Part shown: one piece after another, positions 9,109 to 18,490 of the stretch
Layout of the letters: each line of letters opens with the position of its first letter
How positions within the stretch are numbered: the stretch's first letter is position 1
NCBI RefSeq assembly: GCF_009932725.1
Contig: NZ_BLJU01000006.1
Location: 1-64,000 of the forward strand
Source of the DNA: Pseudomonas yangonensis
Lineage (GTDB): Bacteria > Pseudomonadota > Gammaproteobacteria > Pseudomonadales > Pseudomonadaceae
Direction: 5' to 3'
DNA: 64,000 bases
The notes under the pieces: generated by a model
Told to the model about the DNA's origin: nothing
The model's input: only the letters and a program-made list of their open reading frames with translations
The model's database searches: none
Position numbers and translations under genes: made by a program

Positions 9109-10137
9109 ATGCGCCAGTCCTTCCGCTTCGCCAAACATGCTCTGGCATTGGTATGCGCCGCGGCCTTGAGCGGCCCGGTCCAGGCCAGGATGGTCGAACT
9201 GGAGGACGGGGAACTGTCGGATATCACCGGGCAGGCATTCATCAACCTGACCACCGACAATAACGCCGGCATCAACTACACCCGCGTCAATTTCGGCGTG
9301 AACGTCGATACCCAGCTGAATATCAAGAAGTTGCAGCTGGGCCAGTACAACCGGGCCGGCGAGGTGGCAGGCTCCTCCGACATTATCATCAACAACTTTG
9401 CGCTGGGTACCGTGGGCGCCAACGACAGCATCAGCCCCTTCAAGATCAGCAACCCCTTTCTGGAACTGGCCTATGACGGCAATCGTGTGGTTGGGGTACG
9501 TATCGGTTTCGGTGAGGCGAAGGGCGTGCTTTCTGGCGACATTCAGAGCCTGACCGGCAACATCCCCGTGCACATCAAGGGCACCGGCGATGCTATCTAC
9601 GACAAGTCGAATTTCCTGCAGCAGAGTGCCTTGTTCCTGGCGGGTGTGTACCGCAGCAGCATTGTCGAAGCCGATGCAACATTGGTCAGCTCCGGCGGGG
9701 CGGCGGACCCGGTGCGGGGCACCATGTCCGGTATCAAGAACGGTGACGGACTGAACTGCACGTCCGGATGCGCAGGCGGCTGGACCGATGCGTTGCTGGG
9801 CGCCTTTGCCTCCAACAACTGCAGCATTCTGGGGATCCAGACCTGTTTCAACCTGTCCCAGTTCCAGTCGCTGCCGGTGGGCAATACCAGCGACATGTCG
9901 AACATGCAGAACGCGGCCAAGGGGTTCTTCATCTCTCTGCAGACCCAGGACGTTGCCTGGCGCGACATGGACAGCAACGCCTTCGTCACCGCGCTGCAGG
10001 GGGCTTTCCTGAACCTGCCCAAATACCGTGACGCCAACGGCAACCTGGTTTCGCCGATCAATATCGACTTCAACCAGGCGTTCAACGGCATTCCTCGGCA
10101 GGACACCTGCCTCGGCACGGCTACCGCGGGGTGCTGA
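9109..10137 (+). CDS. Exported FilA/DUF6160-like protein 1
   Basis: This 342-aa protein has a Sec signal peptide (basic start, hydrophobic residues about 9-22, cleavage near VQA-R). Just after it comes the motif LEDGELSDITGQA. The rest is rich in Asn, Asp, Gly and beta-branched residues, suggesting a beta-rich extracytoplasmic protein; two Cys pairs occur near residues 218-255 and the last residue is Cys. It is the first of four genes sharing the post-signal motif. Similar motifs occur in Acinetobacter FilA and DUF6160 proteins (recalled, not searched). ATG 9109 has CAGGGG seven bases upstream. Function unknown; a surface or pilus-associated role is only a guess. Confidence 0.7.
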   Translation: MRQSFRFAKHALALVCAAALSGPVQARMVELEDGELSDITGQAFINLTTDNNAGINYTRVNFGVNVDTQLNIKKLQLGQYNRAGEVAGSSDIIINNFALGTVGANDSISPFKISNPFLELAYDGNRVVGVRIGFGEAKGVLSGDIQSLTGNIPVHIKGTGDAIYDKSNFLQQSALFLAGVYRSSIVEADATLVSSGGAADPVRGTMSGIKNGDGLNCTSGCAGGWTDALLGAFASNNCSILGIQTCFNLSQFQSLPVGNTSDMSNMQNAAKGFFISLQTQDVAWRDMDSNAFVTALQGAFLNLPKYRDANGNLVSPINIDFNQAFNGIPRQDTCLGTATAGC

Positions 10138-10139
10138 AC

Positions 10140-11195
10140 ATGAGCCGCTACCTGCTGCTGGCGGCCGCACTGCCGGCCACCATGGCCGGGGCCATGGAGC
10201 CCCTGAGCGATGCCGAGCTGTCCGATGTGCAGGGGGCAGGCCTGGGTTTCGTGCTCGATCAGGTAATGCTCGATGGTTCCGGCGCGCAGATCGTGATCAA
10301 CGACATCACCGACGGCCAGGGGCGCAACGTGCCGATCTCCGTGAAGAACCTCTACCTCGGCGCTGCCGGCAGCAACAAGGGCAGCAACCTGAGTCCGGTG
10401 ACCATCGGCAGCCTCGATCATCCCTTCGAGCTGGAACTGGCCAAGGGCGAGGAACTGCGCACCCTGCGCGACGACGGGCAGTGGGTACAGACCACCCCGA
10501 ACAACATCACCGTACTGTCGTTCAAGTTTCCCGAGCGGCTGGTCGCTGGTGGCAATCCCTGCGTCGATGGTTATGCGGCGGCAGGCTCCAATTGCTCGAC
10601 TTCCGCCAGCGGGCGCGCCGACCTGGGCGTGCGCTTCGATTTCCAGGTGGCAGCCGGGCGTACCGAGATGCTGGCGCTGGACTTCCACCAGCTGGTGATG
10701 GACGGCTCCTACCTGCGCCTGTGGGGCGACCCCGGGCAGAACGGCAACGGCGAGCTGGTCGGCGAGGCGCGCATCAACATCTTCGCCAAGACCCTGGAAG
10801 TGATGTCCTGCGCCCAAGCCAACTGCAATACCGCAGGAGAAACCGCCGCCCAGCGCGGCGCGCGCACCCTCTACATCACCAACGGCTACGCCAATATCGC
10901 CCTGGGCTATGGCAAGTCGCAGCCGCTGCGCCTGCGCTCCAGCGCCGACGGTCAGTTCGTCCTGGAGCTGCAGAATCCAACGGCGGGCGGCACCACGGCG
11001 GCGCAGCGCCAGGCCCTGGCCAGTGATTTCTATGCCAACGCGCCGCGTACCAATCTGGTGTTCGAGAACCTGACGGTCGGGGGAACGCGCAGCAGCCCGA
11101 CCGCCATTCCCACCGGCGGCTACAACTTCGGTCGCAACGAGATTTCCGGACTGAGCTTCAACTACCTGAAGGTGAGCAGCTATGACCTGCGCTAG
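10140..11195 (+). CDS. Exported FilA/DUF6160-like protein 2
   Basis: 351 aa from ATG 10140, two bases after the previous stop; an in-frame GTG at 10131 would overlap the upstream gene and is less likely. The signal peptide MSRYLLLAAALPATMAGA is followed by the shared motif LSDAELSDVQGAG. The mature part is beta-rich, with repeated short hydrophobic strands and Gly/Asn turns. Four cysteines are placed as two close pairs (C-x9-C near residue 145, C-x5-C near 225). The stop overlaps the third gene by 14 bases. Function unknown; it forms one operon with three paralogues. Confidence 0.7.
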   Translation: MSRYLLLAAALPATMAGAMEPLSDAELSDVQGAGLGFVLDQVMLDGSGAQIVINDITDGQGRNVPISVKNLYLGAAGSNKGSNLSPVTIGSLDHPFELELAKGEELRTLRDDGQWVQTTPNNITVLSFKFPERLVAGGNPCVDGYAAAGSNCSTSASGRADLGVRFDFQVAAGRTEMLALDFHQLVMDGSYLRLWGDPGQNGNGELVGEARINIFAKTLEVMSCAQANCNTAGETAAQRGARTLYITNGYANIALGYGKSQPLRLRSSADGQFVLELQNPTAGGTTAAQRQALASDFYANAPRTNLVFENLTVGGTRSSPTAIPTGGYNFGRNEISGLSFNYLKVSSYDLR

Positions 11196-11772
11196 AACGG
11201 CTGGAGCTCTGCTATCGCTGTTGCCGGCGCTGGCCCTGGCGGAAATGCAGGCGCTGGACGACAGTGCTCTCAGCGAGATGAGCGGGCAGGGCGGGGTCTA
11301 TCTGTCCGGCGAGTTCAGCATCAACAAGGACGGTGGTGTGCTCTGGGACACGCCCATCACCAACGATCCGGCGCAGTGGACAGCCAACCAGCGTAGCTGC
11401 GCCCTGGCCGGTGCGGCCAGTCCGGAAAGCTGCGGCATGCGTGTTGCCGTGCGCTCCGGCGCCAACTCCGGCTGGTACGTGCTGGACAACCTCAAGGGCA
11501 TCTTCAGTTTCGAAGGCCTGACCCTGGATACTCGCACGCTCACCAGCGCCAGTGGTGAGCGCGAGGTGCTGGCGCTGGGGCTGCCCAACGAGATTCGCTT
11601 CAAGGATGGCAATTTCGCCTTCGGGGTGGCCAGCCAGGGCGGCTGGAAGAACAAGGCGCTAAGCGCCGCCAATGGCGGTGATCCGAACTATCAGCAGACC
11701 AATATCTTCTCGGCCAGGATCGACGGCGCCATCCGCATGCAGGGCAGCGTCCTGGTGTTTCCCGCGAACTGA
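11182..11772 (+). CDS. Exported FilA/DUF6160-like protein 3 (short)
   Basis: At 196 aa this is the smallest of the four. A short signal peptide (about residues 1-20, ending LALAE) precedes the motif LDDSALSEMSGQGGV, which is closest to the Acinetobacter FilA-type N-terminus. Two cysteines lie 16 apart (about residues 73 and 89). Its start lies inside the end of gene 2 and its stop is 11 bases before gene 4, so all four are probably co-translated. Function unknown. Confidence 0.7.
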   Translation: MTCARTAGALLSLLPALALAEMQALDDSALSEMSGQGGVYLSGEFSINKDGGVLWDTPITNDPAQWTANQRSCALAGAASPESCGMRVAVRSGANSGWYVLDNLKGIFSFEGLTLDTRTLTSASGEREVLALGLPNEIRFKDGNFAFGVASQGGWKNKALSAANGGDPNYQQTNIFSARIDGAIRMQGSVLVFPAN

Positions 11773-11783
11773 GGAGGCGGATC

Positions 11784-14111
11784 ATGCACCGTTACGGATG
11801 GCTTGCGGCGCTTGCACTTGGCAGTTCACCGGTGTGGGCCATGCAGGCGTTGGACGATGATGGTCTGGCCAGCGTCAGTGGCCGCGGTGGTATCAGCATC
11901 GAAACCTCCGGTGGCGGTTGGTCGGCCGAAAGCCTCGAATATCGTGAGGACGGCCGGAGCCTGCGCGTCGAGGGTATTTCCAACCGGCCGCAGCAGGCCG
12001 GCAGTGTGTCTACCACGAAGATCGACGTTATCGATGATCGCCTGCATGTGGAGCACCAGGGCCGCCCGAATGAGCTGGCAGTGAACAACATCGGTTTCGC
12101 TGGCAATGACAAGAGCTTCGGCGCCTTCCGTGCCTTCTATACCCTCGGCGCCAGCCTCAAACTCAGCGGGGGCGGTGCCAGCGGCGTGGCCGGTTTCAGC
12201 GTCGACGGTAGCCGCCTGAGCCTGGATGCGGTGACCTTCTATTACCGCGACAACGGCTTCGACCTGATCGTGCGCAACGCCTCTTTCGATGCCTACCTGA
12301 ACAATGCCTATCTGGATATCGTCAGCGGCGGCGATGGTTCGGCGGTGCGTCTCGACCTCGGCGATACGCGTTTCGTCGCGCATGTCGGCGGTATCGGGCT
12401 GGACCTGGCGCACGGCGATCCGGTACCCGGTGTCGCGGTAACGCCCGGCGCGCCGGATACGCGGCATCCCGATCACGCGCGCAGTTTCGGCCAGCTGGAC
12501 ATGGATCTGCGTCTCGGCGGCAGCATCCGCATCGCCGGTGGCGGTGCCAGTGGCGAGGGGCTGCGCTTGATCCCGCAGATCACCATCGCCAACAGCCTGT
12601 TCCAGTACAAGGATGATGGCGTGTTGCGCGCCGAGAACTTCGCCGGCGTGCTCAGCAGCCAGAACGGCATCACCCTCGATCTGGGCGAGGACGGCAGCGG
12701 GCGCTACGCCCAGCTGGCCTTTCAGGATCTGAAACTCAACGCCAGCCTCGGCGGGCTGATCATCGGCAACCCCAACAATCAGAAGATCGGCAGCCTGGCG
12801 CTGGACCTCAACTTCCAGGACCAGGGTTCCCGGCAGAACTGGTTCAAGCTGCGTCCGGGCGGCGATCCCAATTCCGGACTCAAGGGCATCACTGCAGACC
12901 TGTCATGGAACATGGTCAGCAGTTCGCTGTCGCTCACCGATAATGGCAACAGCATGTGGTTCAGCGGCCTGCGCACCCACGGTAGCGGCCAACTGACGGT
13001 CGATCTGACCAAGAGCTGCGCAGGTGGTATCAGCGCCGGCTGTTACGCCGGCAGCGCCAACACCCAGCCCGGGAGTGGCGGCTACGACGGTCATTTCGAT
13101 GGCCTGCGCCTGGGCCTGAACAACGTCAAGGGCAGCTACAGCTTCGACGGCCTGCGCGTCGGGCGCGCCGATGCACCACTGCAGGGCGGTACCGAGTTGC
13201 TGGTGTTGCTGGAAATCTTCCCGGCCTACGATTTCACCCTCAATGGCCAACTGACCCTGCGCCCCGGTGGCGCCAGTGGCGATGGCGTGCGCTACAACGC
13301 CGACTTCATCGTCTCCGACGCCAATGCCGCGATCACGGTCGACGAAACCGGCAGGGGTCTGTGGCTGGCCGGCACCCGCTACGACATGCACTTTCGCGAT
13401 GGCTCGCTGGACGTGACGCAAAATGGCGTGCAGCTGAGCAAGGGCACCTACTGGTCGACCCTGGATGTGCACGATGTGCGTTGGGGCGACCGCAGCACGG
13501 GGCAGAGCCTCGGCCGTATCGTGCTGCGTCGTTACGAGCAGGGCTCCACGCTCAGTCTCAGCTCCGGTGGTGCAGGGGTGTTGTGCGTCGGTGGCAGTGG
13601 CGCCAGCGCATCGGCCTGCACGGCCAGTGGCGGGCGCTGGGAGGATCGTGGCAACGAAGGGCTGACGGCAGGGCTGAAGAACGTCTTCGTGCGCGATACC
13701 TCGGGCAACCCGGCCAGCAGCGTATCGACCAGCGAGAAGCGCAACCAACTGATCATCGAGACGGACCGTGTCGGTGGCGTCAACGGCACCGGTGCGCAGC
13801 TGGTGGTCGACAACTTCCATACCTCCGATGGCAACCCGGGCGATGCCAATGCCAACACCTACGGCGTGCGCGTCGATCTCAACCTGGACGTGGCGCCGAC
13901 CAGGGTCTGCGACAAGGGCGCCAGCGGTTGCCCGCCCGTCTCGCCCGACCCGCTCGGGTTCGCCGTGAACGGCCGGGTGCACTTCAAGGAAATCAACATC
14001 GACCGCATCCAGAACGTGCACCCCACGGGCGGGGCGGTTACCTCCATGTACGGCATGAAGCTGCAGAATGCCGATATCCGCGCCAACCTGACCGCCACGC
14101 CGATCAACTGA
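11784..14111 (+). CDS. Large exported repeat protein, FilA/DUF6160-like protein 4
   Basis: This 775-aa protein has a signal peptide (about 1-20), the shared motif LDDDGLASVSGRGGI, and a long beta-rich body. A glycine-centred unit of the type LxxxGGASGxG recurs at about residues 125, 250 and 495, each followed by alternating strands and DNG or DGS turns, as in beta-helix or beta-sandwich surface proteins. Cysteines occur late, in close pairs (about 411/417, 600/610, 710/715). AGGAGG at 11772-11777 gives a strong start. It ends the four-gene operon; the next 215 bases hold no gene. Function unknown; a cell-surface structural or secreted protein is the best guess. Confidence 0.7.
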   Translation: MHRYGWLAALALGSSPVWAMQALDDDGLASVSGRGGISIETSGGGWSAESLEYREDGRSLRVEGISNRPQQAGSVSTTKIDVIDDRLHVEHQGRPNELAVNNIGFAGNDKSFGAFRAFYTLGASLKLSGGGASGVAGFSVDGSRLSLDAVTFYYRDNGFDLIVRNASFDAYLNNAYLDIVSGGDGSAVRLDLGDTRFVAHVGGIGLDLAHGDPVPGVAVTPGAPDTRHPDHARSFGQLDMDLRLGGSIRIAGGGASGEGLRLIPQITIANSLFQYKDDGVLRAENFAGVLSSQNGITLDLGEDGSGRYAQLAFQDLKLNASLGGLIIGNPNNQKIGSLALDLNFQDQGSRQNWFKLRPGGDPNSGLKGITADLSWNMVSSSLSLTDNGNSMWFSGLRTHGSGQLTVDLTKSCAGGISAGCYAGSANTQPGSGGYDGHFDGLRLGLNNVKGSYSFDGLRVGRADAPLQGGTELLVLLEIFPAYDFTLNGQLTLRPGGASGDGVRYNADFIVSDANAAITVDETGRGLWLAGTRYDMHFRDGSLDVTQNGVQLSKGTYWSTLDVHDVRWGDRSTGQSLGRIVLRRYEQGSTLSLSSGGAGVLCVGGSGASASACTASGGRWEDRGNEGLTAGLKNVFVRDTSGNPASSVSTSEKRNQLIIETDRVGGVNGTGAQLVVDNFHTSDGNPGDANANTYGVRVDLNLDVAPTRVCDKGASGCPPVSPDPLGFAVNGRVHFKEINIDRIQNVHPTGGAVTSMYGMKLQNADIRANLTATPIN

Positions 14112-14326
14112 GGTACCTTGGGGAAGGGCGCAGCTGCCTCGGTCATACCGATGTAACCGCCCTGTCTTAAGGTCTGCGTGTAGGCGGGCCAATCTCCGGT
14201 CATCACCGGTTGTACAAAAAATCTCCAATGCCCTTTCGATATGCGCCGGTTATCGGCACAATTCGCGTCCACTTTTTTCCGGGGGGCTGAAAACCCTCCA
14301 TTGGCCGACCTTGCTGGGGCGACGAG

Positions 14327-15424
14327 ATGATCCAGACGCCGTACTACCTCATCGACAAACAGAAGCTTCTGGTCAACCTGGAGAAGATCGCCTACGTGCG
14401 CGAGAACTCCGGTGCCAAGGCGCTGCTGGCGCTGAAATGCTTCGCCACCTGGTCGGTGTTCGACCTGATGCAGCAATACATGGATGGCACGACCTCATCG
14501 TCCCTCTATGAGTTGAAGCTCGGCCGACAGAAGTTCGCGGGCGAAACTCACGCCTACAGCGTGGCCTGGGCCGACGACGAGATCGAAGAGATGGTCGCCA
14601 ACTGCGATAAGATCATCTTCAACTCCATCGGCCAGCTCGAACGCTTCGCCGAGCGTACCCAGGGCACCATCCGCGGCCTGCGCGTCAACCCGCAGGTGAG
14701 CAGCTCCGACTACCTGTTGGCCGACCCGGCGCGTCCGTTCAGCCGCCTGGGTGAATGGGACCCGGCCAAGATCGAGCAGGTCATGGGGCAGATTTCCGGC
14801 TTCATGTTCCACAACAACTGCGAGAACGGCAGCTTCGAGCTGTTCGACAAGATGCTGACCACCATCGAGGAGCGCTTCGGCCACCTGATCGCCCAGGTCG
14901 AGTGGGTCAGCCTCGGCGGCGGCATCCACTTCACCGGCGAGGGCTATCCGATCGATGCCTTCTGCGCGCGCCTGAAAGCCTTCTCGGAAAAATACGGCGT
15001 GCAGGTGTATCTGGAGCCGGGCGAAGCGGCGATCACCCTCAGCGCCTCGCTGGAAGTGACCGTGCTCGACACCCTGTACAACGGCAAGAACCTGGCGGTG
15101 GTCGACAGCTCCATCGAAGCGCACATGCTCGATCTCTTGATCTACCGCCTCAACGCCAAGATGGCGCCGAATGACGGCGAGCACACCTACATGGTCTGCG
15201 GCAAGAGCTGCCTGGCCGGGGATATCTTCGGCGAGTACCAGTTCGACAAGCCGCTCAAGATCGGTGATCGCCTGTCGTTCATCGACGCAGCTGGTTACAC
15301 CATGGTCAAGAAGAACTGGTTCAATGGCCTGAAAATGCCGTCCATCGTGGTCAAGCAGCTCGACGGCAGTGTCGAGGTGGTTCGCCAGTTCGAGTTCGAC
15401 GACTACCTGTCCAGCCTCAGCTGA
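14327..15424 (+). CDS. nspC: Carboxynorspermidine decarboxylase NspC
   Basis: A 365-aa PLP-dependent decarboxylase of the alanine racemase/ornithine-decarboxylase fold. The PLP lysine is K37 in LALKCF, the glycine-rich phosphate loop is SLGGGIHFTGEG (about 195-206), and the conserved CGKSCLAGD (active-site Cys) lies near residues 287-295. It decarboxylates carboxynorspermidine or carboxyspermidine to (nor)spermidine. The next gene encodes the dehydrogenase that makes its substrate, so the two form the polyamine pathway that bypasses S-adenosylmethionine decarboxylase. Length and motifs fit the family closely. Confidence 0.93.
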   Translation: MIQTPYYLIDKQKLLVNLEKIAYVRENSGAKALLALKCFATWSVFDLMQQYMDGTTSSSLYELKLGRQKFAGETHAYSVAWADDEIEEMVANCDKIIFNSIGQLERFAERTQGTIRGLRVNPQVSSSDYLLADPARPFSRLGEWDPAKIEQVMGQISGFMFHNNCENGSFELFDKMLTTIEERFGHLIAQVEWVSLGGGIHFTGEGYPIDAFCARLKAFSEKYGVQVYLEPGEAAITLSASLEVTVLDTLYNGKNLAVVDSSIEAHMLDLLIYRLNAKMAPNDGEHTYMVCGKSCLAGDIFGEYQFDKPLKIGDRLSFIDAAGYTMVKKNWFNGLKMPSIVVKQLDGSVEVVRQFEFDDYLSSLS

Positions 15425-15434
15425 CAGGCTCATG

Positions 15435-15506
15435 TAAGGTGGACGGCGTTCATCCCTCCACCATTTGCCAAGCGCTGGTGGATGAGAAAGGCGTCATCCA
15501 CCCTAG
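15435..15506. repeat. Inverted repeat between the two polyamine genes
   Basis: A 5' arm (AAGGTGGACGGCGTTCATCC, 15436-15455) and a 3' arm (GGCGTCATCCACCC, 15490-15503) pair, with inner CCACC/GGTGG halves. This gives a REP-like GGTGGATGACGC palindrome family doublet. It lies in the 134-base gap between nspC and the dehydrogenase gene. Confidence 0.7.
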
Positions 15507-15544
15507 AGTTTCCAACGCAACCATTGTCTAAAAACGCGGTATCC

Positions 15545-15550
15545 AGGAGG
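15545..15550 (+). promoter_or_regulatory. Ribosome-binding site that fixes a TTG start
   Basis: AGGAGG lies eight bases before TTG 15559. The other in-frame candidate, GTG 15550, overlaps this Shine-Dalgarno sequence and cannot be served by it. Confidence 0.8.
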
Positions 15551-15558
15551 TGGAACAA

Positions 15559-16803
15559 TTGAAGAAGAATGTCCTGATCATTGGTGCAGGAGGTGTTGCC
15601 AAGGTGGTGGCCCATAAGTGCGCGCAACACAACGACGAACTCGGTCGTATTGCGATTGCGTCGCGCAACATCTCCAAATGCCAGGCCATCATCGACAGCG
15701 TACAGGCCAAGGGCAGCCTGAAGCAGCCCGGCGAGATCAAGGCCTATGCACTGAACGCCCTGGACGTGGAAGCGACCAAGGCGCTGATTCGTGAAACCGA
15801 GTCGCAGATCGTCATCAATGTGGGCTCCGCCTTCCTCAACATGTCCGTGCTGCGCGCCTGTATCGATACCGGTGTGGCTTATCTGGACACCGCGATCCAC
15901 GAAGACCCGAGCAAGATCTGTGAAACCCCGCCGTGGTACGGCAACTACGAGTGGAAGCACCTGGCCGAATGCCAGGAAAAGGGCGTGACCGCCATTCTCG
16001 GCGTCGGCTTCGACCCGGGCGTGGTCAACTCCTATGCCGCTCTGGCGCAACAACAGTACTTCGACAAGATCGAGTCGATCGACATCCTCGACGTCAACGC
16101 CGGTTCGCACGGCAAGTACTTCGCCACCAATTTCGACCCGGAAATCAATTTCCGCGAATTCACCGGCACGGTCTACAGCTGGCAGAACAGCCAGTGGACC
16201 AGCAACAGCATGTTCGAAGTCAAACGCACCGACGATCTGCCGGTGGTTGGCGTGCAGAACCTGTACCTGACCGGCCATGACGAGGTGCACTCGCTGTCCA
16301 AGCACCTCGACGTACCGAACGTCCGCTTCTGGATGAGCTTCGGCGACCACTACATCAACGTGTTCACCGTGCTGAAGAACCTCGGCCTGCTCTCCGAGCA
16401 ACCGGTCAAGACTGCCGAAGGCCTCGAAGTGGTGCCGCTCAAGGTGGTCAAGGCCGTGCTGCCGGATCCATCCTCGCTGGCGCCGGGCTATACCGGCAAG
16501 ACCTGCATCGGCGACCTGGTCAAGGGCACCAAGGACGGCCAGCCGCGCGAGCTGTTCATCTACAACGTGGCCGACCACGAAGAAGCCTTCGCCGAGACCG
16601 ACAGCCAGGGTATCTCCTACACCGCCGGCGTACCGCCGGTCGCCGCCGCGCTGCTGGTCGCGCGTGGCGAGTGGGATGCCAAGCGCATGGTCAACGTCGA
16701 GGAGCTGCCGGCCGAGCCCTTCCTCAAGCTGCTGGACGCGATGGGCCTGCCGACGCGCATCAAGGATGAGCACGGCGACCGCCCTTGGGATCAGCCTGCC
16801 TGA
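15559..16803 (+). CDS. Carboxynorspermidine synthase (saccharopine dehydrogenase family)
   Basis: 414 aa starting MKKNVLIIGAGGVAKVVAHK from a TTG codon. The Rossmann motif GAGGVAK (residues 8-14) binds NAD(P)H. Saccharopine-dehydrogenase-type features follow: NVGSAFLNMSVLRAC near 95 and GVGFDPGVVNSY near 157. The enzyme condenses aspartate beta-semialdehyde with diaminopropane or putrescine to carboxy(nor)spermidine, the substrate of NspC encoded just upstream. A terminator follows. Confidence 0.9.
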   Translation: MKKNVLIIGAGGVAKVVAHKCAQHNDELGRIAIASRNISKCQAIIDSVQAKGSLKQPGEIKAYALNALDVEATKALIRETESQIVINVGSAFLNMSVLRACIDTGVAYLDTAIHEDPSKICETPPWYGNYEWKHLAECQEKGVTAILGVGFDPGVVNSYAALAQQQYFDKIESIDILDVNAGSHGKYFATNFDPEINFREFTGTVYSWQNSQWTSNSMFEVKRTDDLPVVGVQNLYLTGHDEVHSLSKHLDVPNVRFWMSFGDHYINVFTVLKNLGLLSEQPVKTAEGLEVVPLKVVKAVLPDPSSLAPGYTGKTCIGDLVKGTKDGQPRELFIYNVADHEEAFAETDSQGISYTAGVPPVAAALLVARGEWDAKRMVNVEELPAEPFLKLLDAMGLPTRIKDEHGDRPWDQPA

Positions 16804-16820
16804 TAGTGCCCGCAGCATGA

Positions 16821-16850
16821 AAAAGGATCGCCTCGGCGATCCTTTTTCTT
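16821..16850 (+). terminator. Bidirectional terminator between polyamine and chemoreceptor genes
   Basis: AAAAGGATCGCC and GGCGATCCTTTT form a near-perfect hairpin with a short loop, flanked by A and T runs. It can serve both converging genes. Confidence 0.88.
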
Positions 16851-16864
16851 TGCCTGCCTTTGGC

Positions 16865-18490
16865 TCAGACCCGGAAGCGGCTCACCAGTTGGTTGAGATC
16901 GGCCGCCAGGCGCGACAGCTCATGACTCGAGGCACTGGTCTGGTGCGCGCCGGTGGCGGACTGCAGCGACAGGTCGCGGATGTTCACCAGGTTGCGGTCC
17001 ACCTCGCGAGCCACCTGGGCCTGCTGTTCGGCGGCACTGGCGATCACCAGGTTGCGCTCGTACATCTCGCTGATGCCCTCGGTGATTTCATTCAGCGCGT
17101 TGCCTGCGCTCTGCGCCAGTTCGCGGGTCGTGCGCGCCCGCTCGCTGCTCGACTGCATTGAGGTCAGAGCCTGGCTGGCGCCGTTGCGCATGCTGGAAAC
17201 CATCTGCTCGATTTCCTGGGTGGAGTTCTGCGTGCGGTGGGCGAGAGCACGTACCTCGTCGGCCACCACGGCGAAGCCGCGACCGGATTCCCCGGCGCGT
17301 GCGGCCTCGATGGCGGCGTTGAGCGCCAGTAGGTTGGTCTGTTCGGCGATGGCGCGGATCACGTCGAGCACCTTGCCGATCTCCTGTGATTGCTCGGCGA
17401 CGCGCTGTACCAGTGACGAAGTGCCTTCCACCTCGCCGGACAGGTCGCTGATCGCAGCGATGGTTTCTGAAACACGAGCCTGTCCGGCCTGCGCGGACTG
17501 GTTGGAGTGTTTCGAAGCCTCGGAGGTGGAGACGGCGTTGCGCGCTACCTCGTCCACTGCCGCGCTCATTTCGTTGACCGCGGTGGCGGCCTGCTCGATC
17601 TCGTCATTCTGCCGCTGAATACCGCGGCCGGCCTCTTCGGTCACCGCATTGAGCTCCTCGGCGGCTGCGGCCAGTTGAGTCGAGGAACCGCTGATTTCGG
17701 CCAAAGTGTCGCGCAGGCGCTGCTGCATCCGCGCCAGCGAGGTCTGCAGCTGGCTGACCTCGTCGCTACCGGCGACCTGGATGCGCTTCGTCAGATCGCC
17801 CTCGGCAACATGCTGGGCGGCCTCGACTGCACTCCTCAGCGGTCCGACGATGCTGCGCGTCAGCAGCCAGGCCAGCAGCACGGTGACCAGGGCGGCGAGG
17901 ACGATCACGGCGATCACGATCAACCGCGATCGCGCGTACTCATCCGCCGAGACCTGGCCCTCCAGGGCGATGCCCTTGCTGTATATCTCGCCAAGTTCGG
18001 CGAGCTGAGCGCCGGTGCCGTCGACCACCGGCTTCATGTCCACCAGCAGTAGCTTGTAAAGTGCGTCGCGCTCACCCTTGCGGGCAAGTACGAAGGAGTC
18101 GGCCATACCGCGCTGGTAAGCAGCGAAGTCGCGGCGGAACTGGTCGTAGATGCGCTGTTCTTCGGGCGTGTCGACGAAGGGCTCGTAGTCGCGGATGTTC
18201 TGCTCCAGCACCTTGTTGCGCGCCTCGTACTGGCCCACATAGGTGCTGACGTTGGCAGGATCGGGGTCCAACGCTACACGCAGGGAAATGGTGCGGATGC
18301 GCAGCATGTTCTCGCGAATGGAATCTACGGCGCGGATGCTCGGCACCCAGTCCGTTTCGATGTTGGTGGCACGCTCGCGGATGTTGGACATGGTGACGAG
18401 CGAGAAGATGCCGAGAAAGGCGACCATCAAAGCGATCAGGGCAAAGCCAAAGGCAGCGCGGGGCGCGATGTTCCAGTTGCGTAGCAGCAT
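16865..18490 (-). CDS. Methyl-accepting chemotaxis protein (four-helix-bundle sensor)
   Basis: A 541-aa classical transmembrane chemoreceptor. TM1 is residues about 12-34 and the periplasmic helical sensor about 35-188, consistent with a 4HB-type domain. TM2 is about 190-211, then a HAMP domain ([20 protein letters not shown]) and a signalling domain with the highly conserved hairpin tip [19 protein letters not shown] (around residues 388-406). It relays ligand binding to CheA/CheW at the cell pole. The ligand cannot be read from the sequence. No C-terminal CheR-tethering pentapeptide is seen. Confidence 0.93.
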   Translation of the reverse strand: MLLRNWNIAPRAAFGFALIALMVAFLGIFSLVTMSNIRERATNIETDWVPSIRAVDSIRENMLRIRTISLRVALDPDPANVSTYVGQYEARNKVLEQNIRDYEPFVDTPEEQRIYDQFRRDFAAYQRGMADSFVLARKGERDALYKLLLVDMKPVVDGTGAQLAELGEIYSKGIALEGQVSADEYARSRLIVIAVIVLAALVTVLLAWLLTRSIVGPLRSAVEAAQHVAEGDLTKRIQVAGSDEVSQLQTSLARMQQRLRDTLAEISGSSTQLAAAAEELNAVTEEAGRGIQRQNDEIEQAATAVNEMSAAVDEVARNAVSTSEASKHSNQSAQAGQARVSETIAAISDLSGEVEGTSSLVQRVAEQSQEIGKVLDVIRAIAEQTNLLALNAAIEAARAGESGRGFAVVADEVRALAHRTQNSTQEIEQMVSSMRNGASQALTSMQSSSERARTTRELAQSAGNALNEITEGISEMYERNLVIASAAEQQAQVAREVDRNLVNIRDLSLQSATGAHQTSASSHELSRLAADLNQLVSRFRV

